Shown here: piece after piece, positions 57,795 through 64,000 of the stretch
Position numbering within the stretch: the stretch's first letter is position 1
Layout of the letters: each line of letters starts with the position of its first letter
Assembly (NCBI RefSeq): GCF_002896875.1
Contig: NZ_CP023278.1
Location: forward strand, 6,268,501 to 6,332,500
DNA from: Nostoc sp. CENA543
GTDB lineage: Bacteria > Cyanobacteriota > Cyanobacteriia > Cyanobacteriales > Nostocaceae
Direction: 5' to 3'
DNA: 64,000 nucleotides
Position numbers and translations under genes: made by a program
Notes under the pieces: model-generated
Databases searched by the model: none
What the model was told of the DNA's origin: nothing
The model's input: the letters and a program-made list of their open reading frames with translations, nothing else

Positions 57795-57894
57795 GGTGTC
57801 TGTTGGCGTAGCTGCTCCTATGGAGCTAGCCAAAGCAGTCGCGGCACTGGTTTGTGAAACCAGTCATTAGGGAGTTCAAGCCTCCTCAGACACC
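57795..57894 (+). tRNA. tRNA-His (GTG), with 24-nt insertion after the acceptor stem
   Basis: Extended acceptor GGTGTCTG/CAGACACC including G-1 and C73, the His identity pair. Anticodon arm CTGGT-TTGTGAA-ACCAG gives GTG. Between acceptor position 7 and the TA/D arm there is a 24-nt insert (57803-57826, TTGGCGTAGCTGCTCCTATG-GAGC). The D stem GCC/GGC and T arm GGGAG-TTCAAGC-CTCCT are otherwise recognisable. Confidence 0.78.
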
Positions 57895-57920
57895 TTTGAA
57901 TTGATAATGGAGGTGATGAT

Positions 57921-58138
57921 GTGATCGCTAACTGGCTAGTCTTGGGGATGTACCAACCCGATGCGATAGCTTCCTATCAAGTCAATGGTAAACCTTTGCT
58001 AGTTGTATCTAATGAAGTTAGCGAACTACCTTATTTGCGATTGAAGATAATTCTCAATCTGTACCTGAACCTGGGGTAATTTTGGGTTTATTATCAGTCG
58101 TCACAACGGGTATGTGGAAATTCCAGCATCAACGATAA
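57921..58138 (+). pseudogene. Remnant of a choice-of-anchor I / PEP-CTERM protein
   Basis: One frame encodes WLVLGMYQPDAIASYQVNGK followed by LLVVSNEVSE, the hallmark C-terminal strand of choice-of-anchor I family proteins. It ends, and another frame gives SVPEPGVILGLLSVVTTGMW-KFQHQR, a PEP-CTERM sorting signal. The middle is deleted and the frames differ, so it is a decayed 3' end of a secreted protein gene. It begins 26 bp after the last tRNA. Confidence 0.72.
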
Positions 58139-58166
58139 AGCAGATTTCTCAGAATTAAGATACATC

Positions 58167-58201
58167 AAAAACCCCGATTTTTCAGAAAAATCGGGGTTTT
58201 T
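58167..58201. terminator. Strong terminator hairpin
   Basis: AAAAACCCCGATTTTT (58167-58182) pairs perfectly with AAAAATCGGGGTTTTT (58186-58201) over a 3-nt loop. It lies between the pseudogene and the convergent lyase gene and functions in both directions. Confidence 0.9.
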
Positions 58202-58220
58202 AATACCAAGAAATGACAAA

Positions 58221-58760
58221 CTAGGGTAATCTTTTTTCTAGATATTGACCAATCATTACCTGTTCACCCGCACGAGAAATAATAGTTTGTCGGGTGCGAT
58301 ATTTGTTACCAACTAACTTTAACTCTTCCTCAAAGACTGAACCGTTATACTCTGTCCGCAGACATAGAGTTTTGCTGTTAGGGAAAGAATACTTCGCAGT
58401 AATTGGTTCTGAGGTGGCAAAACCGCGATCGCGATACAATATATTTCCTAACGCACCAAATAATGTAGAACCTTCAGATTCATTCCTATTAGTTAAGCTA
58501 TTTTTACTACGCCAATTAACTTCTACACCACCAACCAGCATCACTGCGTCGGTTAAATTGTGCATTTGAGCCAACTTTTGTAATTCCTCGCATCCTGACT
58601 CTAAAAATCGGATGGCGAGCATACTCTCGATTTCTTTGGTATTACCGTTGGGAAGAGTATAGTAACGTCTTTCCGAAAGCCACTGACCAACTGATGCTTG
58701 AAAAAACTCGATGATTTGGGACTCATCAGCAGTGTGTGCAATTGTTAGCGGTGATCTCAC
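58221..58760 (-). CDS. CpcS/CpeS-family phycobiliprotein chromophore lyase (CpcU-like)
   Basis: A 179-residue protein of the CpcS/CpeS/CpeU lyase family: IIEFFQASVGQWLSERRYYTL near the N-terminus and FEEELKLVGNKYRTRQTIIS-RAGEQVMIGQYLEKRL at the C-terminus, which fits the CpcU/CpeU subgroup more than CpcS. These lyases attach phycocyanobilin to cysteines of phycobiliproteins. No phycobilisome gene is adjacent. Subgroup assignment is by eye. Confidence 0.82.
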   Translation of the reverse strand: MRSPLTIAHTADESQIIEFFQASVGQWLSERRYYTLPNGNTKEIESMLAIRFLESGCEELQKLAQMHNLTDAVMLVGGVEVNWRSKNSLTNRNESEGSTLFGALGNILYRDRGFATSEPITAKYSFPNSKTLCLRTEYNGSVFEEELKLVGNKYRTRQTIISRAGEQVMIGQYLEKRLP

Positions 58761-59294
58761 GCGTAATTGTCCTCACCTAAAAGGAATAAAAATTGGGCTT
58801 ATTGTATATAATACATTGCTCTAAAATGCAATTCTAGTTTAAAATTTTTAATACGTTGCCGAAATACCGAGAAATACCAGTGATTACAGAGGTATTTTTG
58901 CTACGATAGAGTTTGTATTTAGTAAAACTAAATATTCCCTTACCAAACAATGCCGACATTAGTGTCTAGCAGATCAATTGTTATGTGATATCTATTGACG
59001 ATGGATGCTAAGTTTTAGAGGTGTGCCAAATCTTTTTGGCTAATTTATACTAGGAATTTTCTGTCTGTAATACTAGCAATATAACAGTAAAAAAAATTTG
59101 ACATGACTTTGTCATCATTTTGTGATCATAGTAATATTTAGTACCAAAAGTTTCCTAAACAACTTTATGAACTTCTACATTTACCAGCCAAAAACATAAT
59201 AGATGGATTTGTTTAGTAATAAAAAGCTGTGAATCAAAAACTTGTTTAAACAAGCTAAATCGATCATTCAGACCCAAAATTACAGCAAAAAACG
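58761..59294. other. Divergent intergenic region upstream of RND efflux genes
   Basis: A 534-bp AT-rich gap containing the upstream regions of the lyase (minus) and the MFP (plus). No gene or clear repeat was recognised. Confidence 0.5.
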
Positions 59295-60659
59295 ATGCAG
59301 CAGCAAACTTACACTCCCACTTGGCAATTAAATCAGACAAATTTTGATGAGAAACAGAAAAATCATCGCCAAAAAAGTAGGATTTTCCATTACTTATTGA
59401 TGTTTTGTTTGTTGAGTACAGGGATATTCACAGCTAGTTGTGGTTCTCTACCAAAAGAATCAGCAAAAGCACAATCTCAACAACGGACAAGCAGAGAAGG
59501 AAACCAAGCAGTACCGGTAGATGTAGCTATTGCGCGCATAGAAAGATTGCAACCACAAACAGAGTATACAGGTACAACCACACCATACCGGACAGTATCA
59601 CTGCGATCGCAAGTAGAAGGTAGGTTATTATCTTTAAACTCAGATGTCGGCGACTCAGTAACAAAAGGACAAACCATCGGTCAATTAGATGACACTATCC
59701 TCTCTACAGACTTCCGACAAGCAGAAGCCGAATTAGCCGCCCTACAATCAGAAGTAGCTAGAGCCTCTACCCAAATCAGTAACGCCAATGCAGAGGTAGA
59801 AAGATTGCGGCTAGAGTTAGTCCAAGCCGAAGCTGATGCTAACCGCCAACAGCAATTATTTAAAGAAGGGGCAATTTCCGAACAACAAGCCCAACAAGCC
59901 AACACCAAAGCCAAAACCGCCGCCCAAGCACTGCGTGCCGCCCAAGAACGGGTGCGGACAGAACAACAAGCCGAAGCTGCTGCCAGAGGACGAGTCTTCG
60001 CCCAAAAAGCAGTATTAGCCCAAACCAAAGAACGTCGTTCCTACTCCCGGCTCATCTCACCCATCACTGGTGTAGTCACCGAAAAAGTCACAGAACCAGG
60101 AAATCTCCTGCAAGCTGGGGGTGAGGCTTTAAAAATTGCCGACTTTAGCCGCATCAAAGTAGTCGTGCAAGTGTCTGAATTAGAATTAAATCGCATTCAA
60201 ATAGGACAGTCTGTAGAAGTTCGTTTAGATGCCTTTCCCCAGGAAAAATTAATCGGTAGAGTCACCCGCATTTCTCCCACCGCCGACGCAACCGCCAGAT
60301 TAATTCCGGTGGAAGTAGTTATACCCAACAGTAACAACAATATCAGTAGCGGGTTACTAGCTAGAGTCAGTTTTGCGACTCAAGTACCCCAGCGAGTAGT
60401 CATATCCCAAACAGCTTTACAAAAATCAAATAGAGACACAGCAGCAGAAAGCAACGGCACAATTTACGTATTAGCAGATACCGCAGATAAACCTAAAGTC
60501 ATGTCTCGTGCTGTCACACTAGGGGAAAAAGCCGATGGCAAAGTCGAAATTTTATCAGGTTTACAACCAGGCGATCGCTATGTTGTCAGAAGTGGTAGAC
60601 CTTTAAAAGATGGCGATGCTGTGCGTCTTTCTATACTTTCTGAAAAATCAGGGAGTTAG
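59295..60659 (+). CDS. RND efflux membrane fusion lipoprotein
   Basis: A 454-residue HlyD/AcrA-type adaptor. The N-terminus has a hydrophobic segment ending in the lipobox TASC (C49). Barrel/lipoyl halves (RTVSLRSQVEGRLLSLNSDVGDSVTKGQTIGQLDD and YSRLISPITGVVTEKVTEPGNLL) flank a coiled-coil hairpin (about 135-245). The C-terminal domain ends with GLQPGDRYVVRSGRPLKDGDAV. It precedes an RND permease by 185 bp and should couple it to an outer-membrane channel. The N-terminal 30 residues before the hydrophobic part are long for a lipoprotein; a later start is possible. Confidence 0.92.
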   Translation: MQQQTYTPTWQLNQTNFDEKQKNHRQKSRIFHYLLMFCLLSTGIFTASCGSLPKESAKAQSQQRTSREGNQAVPVDVAIARIERLQPQTEYTGTTTPYRTVSLRSQVEGRLLSLNSDVGDSVTKGQTIGQLDDTILSTDFRQAEAELAALQSEVARASTQISNANAEVERLRLELVQAEADANRQQQLFKEGAISEQQAQQANTKAKTAAQALRAAQERVRTEQQAEAAARGRVFAQKAVLAQTKERRSYSRLISPITGVVTEKVTEPGNLLQAGGEALKIADFSRIKVVVQVSELELNRIQIGQSVEVRLDAFPQEKLIGRVTRISPTADATARLIPVEVVIPNSNNNISSGLLARVSFATQVPQRVVISQTALQKSNRDTAAESNGTIYVLADTADKPKVMSRAVTLGEKADGKVEILSGLQPGDRYVVRSGRPLKDGDAVRLSILSEKSGS

Positions 60660-60844
60660 TGGGGAGTGGTGAGTGGTGTTAGCGGAAGCGGGGCGTTTAG
60701 CCCGTGCTGTTAGCGGTAGCGCAGCGTTTAGCCGGTGCTGAGTAGTGACTAATGACTGTTGAGTTGGGTAAGAATCAGTTCTTTGAATTTTGAATTTTGA
60801 ATTTTGAATTTTGAATTGTTAACTCCCCAAAGAGGGCGATAAAA
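60660..60844 (+). repeat. Palindromic and heptamer repeats between RND genes
   Basis: Holds GTGCTGTTAGCGGTAGCGCA-GCGTTTAGCCGGTGCTGAG (the inverse of 18556-18590) and six TTTTGAA heptamers (60782-60824) between two genes of one apparent operon. Confidence 0.85.
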
Positions 60845-63800
60845 ATGCAGGAAGTGAATAAAAGCGGTGGATTTAGTCTCAGTTCCATCTCTATCCGCCA
60901 ACATATCGGCACTCTGATGCTTACTTTGGCGGTGATTGTTTTAGGTGTGTTCTTTATTATCAAGCTGCCAGTAGATTTACTGCCTTCCATTACCTATCCT
61001 CGTATTGGTGTGCGGATACAAGCACCAGGTATTTCGCCAGAGGTAGCCATTGATGAAGTCACTAAACCTTTAGAAGAAGCTTTTTCTGCTACGGAGGGTG
61101 TGATTCAGGTTTTTTCTCAAACTCGTGAAGGGCAAGTCAGCATAGATTTATACTTTCAGCCAGGCGGTAATATTGACCAAGCTTTAAATGATGCCACAGC
61201 AGCCTTTAATAGAGCCAGAAGCACTTTACCAGATACGATTGAATCACCTCGTCTATTCAAAGTTGACCCTTCCCAATTACCGGTCTACGAAATGGCTTTA
61301 ACTTCCCCTTCTTTAACAGGGGTTGATTTACGGGTATTTGCAGAAGAAGAATTAGCACGGGAATTAGGCGTTGTTCCTGGGGTAGCTGGGGTAGATGTAT
61401 CAGGGGGTTTACAAGAAGAAGTCAGAGTTAACCTCGATTTAGACCGTTTACAAGCATTAGGTGTAGGTTTAACTGATGTCTTAGATGAGTTGAGAAATCG
61501 CAACCAAGATATTTCCGGTGGTCGGATTTTGGGTGTGAATTCTGAACCACTCACCAGAACTGTAGGACGATTTAAAACTGCCGATGAAATTAGAAACTTA
61601 TCTTTTGAAGTCTCTTCCCCAGTCACTAATACCCAGTCCTCAGTCCCCAGTCGTCGCGTTTATCTGCGAGACTTCGCCGAAGTTATCGACGGTTCAGAAC
61701 AACAGAGGGTATATGTCTCCTTAAACGGTGAACCTGCTGTAAAAGTCAGTATTCAAAAGCAACCAGATGCCAACACTATCAATGTAGTTGATGCTGTAAA
61801 AACCCGTTTAGAACAGTTGCGGACGGGAGGTGTCATCCCTGAAGGTACGATCATTACACCTACCTTAGACGAATCTAAATTTATCCGTAATTCTATTTCT
61901 AATGTTACGAGTTCTGGGTTAATTGGTACAGCCCTCGCCGCGATCGCAGTTTTATTATTTCTGGGTTCTCTGCGTCAAACCTTTATCATCGTCGTTGCTA
62001 TCCCCCTAGCCACCCTAGCCGCAATCATTCTCATGGGTGTCTTTGGCTTATCCATCAACGTATTTAGCTTGGGTGGTTTAGCTTTGGGTGTGGGTATTGT
62101 TGTAGACAACTCCATCGTCATGCTAGAAAGCATTGCTGAAGGGGTGGGGATGACACCAGGGAAGGATACTAAAAGCCGTTTGCGTCCACAACAATTAATT
62201 GCTCAAGCCGAAAAAAGTAGCCAAGCAGTAGAATCAGCCTTAATTGCCTCTACAAGTACCAACTTAGTGGCAGTCTTACCATTTTTGCTGATTGGTGGCT
62301 TTATTGCTTTATTATTCAACGAATTAATTCTCACTATTAGTTTTTCCGTTGCAGCTTCCATCTTGATAGCCGCTACCGTTGTTCCTATGATGACCTCGCG
62401 GATGTTAGGCTGGCGATTTTCGAGTAATTTGAGTAACTTTTGGCTATTAAAGCAATTTAATCGCCGTTTTGAAGCCTCAGCCAGAATGTATGCAGGTTGC
62501 TTAAAAAATATATTACGTTGGCGATTAGTAACAGTAGCGATCGCTATACTCATCTTCGGTGGTGGTAGTCTATGGATGGCCCCCCAAATTCCCCAACAAA
62601 TTCTCCCCCGCATCAACACCGGACAAGCTAACCTCTTCGCCCAGTTTCCCCCAGGTACACCCCTAGAAACTAACCGCAAAGTCATGACTGCGGTAGAAGA
62701 AATCATCCGCCAACAACCAGAAACAGAATATGTTTTTTCCACCGCCGGGGGTGCATTATTTGGAACTACTACCAATGCCAATCCCCTGCGCGGTACTAGC
62801 AACATTACCCTCAAAACAGGTACTAACGTAGATGCTTACGTTGAAAGACTAACAGCAGCTGTTAACAAGTTGAATCTAGCTGGTATTCGTTTGCGGATCT
62901 CACCAGGCCAAGTCCGAGGTTTAATTGTCAATAATTCACCTGTGCGTAACGCTGATGTTGACGTAATTCTCCAAGGTAATGACTCACAAAGTTTAGAAGC
63001 GGCTAGTCGTCAAGTATTAGCCGCCTTAGAAGAACGCGTCACCCAAGCTAGATTCCGTCCTGATGCTGATGATAGACAACCAGAAATTCAAATCCGTCCC
63101 GACTGGGAAAGAGTCTCAGCTTTAGGATTAAACACCCAAGATATCGGAAATACAATTCAAACAGCCTTAGAAGGTAGCGTTCCCACCCAACTACAACGGG
63201 GTAATCGTCTAGTTGATGTGAGAGTGCAATTAAATCAAAGCACAGTCCAAACACCTTCTCAACTACAAAGATTACCTTTATTTGTCGATGGTAATCGTCA
63301 AGTCCGCTTAAGTGATGTAGCTCAAATCGTCGAAGGTCAAGCCCCAGGCGAGATTCAGCGTATCAACCAACGTCAAGTCATCATTTTTGCAGGTAACTTA
63401 ACCGAAGGTGCTAGCCTGAGTGAAGCGATCGCCCAAGTACAAGATGTCATAAATAGTCTAGAATTACCAGAAGGTGTGAGTGTTTTACCCAGTGCGGCCG
63501 CCACATCCAACCAAGAATTACAAAGTTCATTACAGATTTTAGGCGGATTAGCTACCTTTTTAGTATTCGTAGTCATGGCGGTGCAGTACAATTCCCTAAT
63601 TGACCCACTAGCCATCATGTTCACTATCCCTCTAGCTTTAGCTGGCGGTATTTTTGGACTTTACATCACCAAAACAGCCATAGGTGCAACTGTTATTGTC
63701 GGTGCAGTTTTACTTGTGGGGATTGTAGTCAACAATGCAATCATTATGGTGGAATTAGCTAATCAAATCCGCGAACGAGAACAAATAGACCGCAGAACAG

Positions 63801-64000
63801 CCATCTTACAAGCTGCACCCCAAAGGTTACGTCCCGTTTTAATGACCACTATCACCACAGTCTTAGGTATGTTCCCCTTAGCATTGGGCATTGGAGAAGG
63901 TTCGGAATTTCTGCAACCCCTGGGTGTAGTTGTATTTTCTGGTTTATCTTTAGCAACCCTACTAACTTTATTTATCATCCCCTGTTTCTACACCCTACTC
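60845..64000 (+). CDS. RND-family efflux permease, C-terminus beyond window
   Basis: 1052 codons are open from MQEVNKSGGFSLSSISIRQH to the window end without a stop. RND features: the first membrane helix, porter domain VRIQAPGISPEVAIDEVTKPLEEA, a transmembrane block (GTALAAIAVLLFLGSLRQTF..LGGLALGVGIVVDNSIVMLE with the buried acid) and the second-half repeat (VLLVGIVVNNAIIMVELAN). It transports small molecules in exchange for protons with the preceding MFP. Positions 61617-61651 encode SPVTNTQSSVPS from five STRR heptamers inside the gene; the frame is kept. Confidence 0.93.
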   Translation, partial: MQEVNKSGGFSLSSISIRQHIGTLMLTLAVIVLGVFFIIKLPVDLLPSITYPRIGVRIQAPGISPEVAIDEVTKPLEEAFSATEGVIQVFSQTREGQVSIDLYFQPGGNIDQALNDATAAFNRARSTLPDTIESPRLFKVDPSQLPVYEMALTSPSLTGVDLRVFAEEELARELGVVPGVAGVDVSGGLQEEVRVNLDLDRLQALGVGLTDVLDELRNRNQDISGGRILGVNSEPLTRTVGRFKTADEIRNLSFEVSSPVTNTQSSVPSRRVYLRDFAEVIDGSEQQRVYVSLNGEPAVKVSIQKQPDANTINVVDAVKTRLEQLRTGGVIPEGTIITPTLDESKFIRNSISNVTSSGLIGTALAAIAVLLFLGSLRQTFIIVVAIPLATLAAIILMGVFGLSINVFSLGGLALGVGIVVDNSIVMLESIAEGVGMTPGKDTKSRLRPQQLIAQAEKSSQAVESALIASTSTNLVAVLPFLLIGGFIALLFNELILTISFSVAASILIAATVVPMMTSRMLGWRFSSNLSNFWLLKQFNRRFEASARMYAGCLKNILRWRLVTVAIAILIFGGGSLWMAPQIPQQILPRINTGQANLFAQFPPGTPLETNRKVMTAVEEIIRQQPETEYVFSTAGGALFGTTTNANPLRGTSNITLKTGTNVDAYVERLTAAVNKLNLAGIRLRISPGQVRGLIVNNSPVRNADVDVILQGNDSQSLEAASRQVLAALEERVTQARFRPDADDRQPEIQIRPDWERVSALGLNTQDIGNTIQTALEGSVPTQLQRGNRLVDVRVQLNQSTVQTPSQLQRLPLFVDGNRQVRLSDVAQIVEGQAPGEIQRINQRQVIIFAGNLTEGASLSEAIAQVQDVINSLELPEGVSVLPSAAATSNQELQSSLQILGGLATFLVFVVMAVQYNSLIDPLAIMFTIPLALAGGIFGLYITKTAIGATVIVGAVLLVGIVVNNAIIMVELANQIREREQIDRRTAILQAAPQRLRPVLMTTITTVLGMFPLALGIGEGSEFLQPLGVVVFSGLSLATLLTLFIIPCFYTLL
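61617..61651 (+). repeat. STRR heptamers inside the RND permease gene
   Basis: CCCCAGT CACTAAT ACCCAGT CCTCAGT CCCCAGT, exactly five 7-mers, lie in frame between LSFEV and RRVYLRDFAEVIDG of a porter subdomain. The same heptamer is found in coaX (42358-42402). Confidence 0.85.

Noticed and set aside
62203-63978. Minus-strand open frames opposite the RND permease
   Set aside because: Antisense shadows of a well-conserved plus-strand gene.

Overview
The window comes from the chromosome of a filamentous, heterocyst-forming cyanobacterium of the Nostoc/Anabaena/Trichormus group. Supporting features are the frequent HIP1 octamer GCGATCGC, many short tandemly repeated heptamers (STRR), cyanophycin genes (cphB-cphA), a paired set of flavodiiron proteins, a CpcS/CpeS-type phycobiliprotein lyase, a Mo-nitrogenase-associated small protein and DevBCA/MacB-type exporters. 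Gene order around cphBA-trmD-ispF-larB-argH-flv looks like an ordinary Nostoc chromosome with accessory DNA inserted into it. Genus is inferred from memory of gene families, not from a search.

Layout. 1-3.2 kb: start of gyrA (minus strand, cut by the window edge), a receiver-only response regulator, a secreted TPR protein and a TetR regulator. 4-11.2 kb: two tripartite exporter modules (MFP-permease-ATPase, then MFP-permease without an ATPase). 11.4-17.5 kb: small proteins, a GNAT, a methyltransferase, a second receiver-only regulator, and an arsenosugar-type operon arsM - PiT-family permease - arsS. 17.6-24.6 kb: ridA/Nudix, malQ, a RodZ-like protein overlapping a pseudouridine synthase, a DUF2993 protein, cdsA and cbiT. 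24.7-31.6 kb: a Ser/Thr kinase, tatA, the cphB-cphA pair and trmD. 31.7-38.3 kb: ispF, a nuclease-like/PIN-like overlapping pair, a family-5 solute-binding lipoprotein, larB, argH and a small basic protein. 39-42.6 kb: Nudix, alpha/beta hydrolase, a PIN toxin-antitoxin pair and coaX. 42.7-52.4 kb: flv3 and flv1, separated by about 6 kb of accessory DNA (Rpn/DUF2887 nuclease and a partial copy, a 225-bp tandem repeat, a NACHT NTPase, a DUF433 protein). 52.7-56 kb: arfB, two alpha/beta hydrolases (one secreted with a PEP-CTERM-like tail) and a solitary CRISPR-type repeat. 56.5-57.9 kb: a dense array of 13 tRNA genes plus a half tRNA. 57.9-64 kb: a PEP-CTERM pseudogene, a phycobiliprotein lyase, and an RND efflux MFP plus permease (cut by the window end).

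The most unusual element is the tRNA array. Six of its 13 tRNA genes carry insertions: four in the T loop immediately after T54, one inside the 5' strand of the anticodon stem and one between the acceptor stem and D arm. Five of the six are 23-25 nt long. Several other tRNAs have abnormal bodies. Either these are decaying tRNAs colonised by short palindromic repeats, or there is processing nobody has described. A second theme is repeat DNA entering genes: STRR heptamers are translated in frame inside coaX and the RND permease, and they form the end of cdsA and the immediate upstream sequence of ispF and argH. Several MITE-like families with terminal inverted repeats are dispersed through the window.
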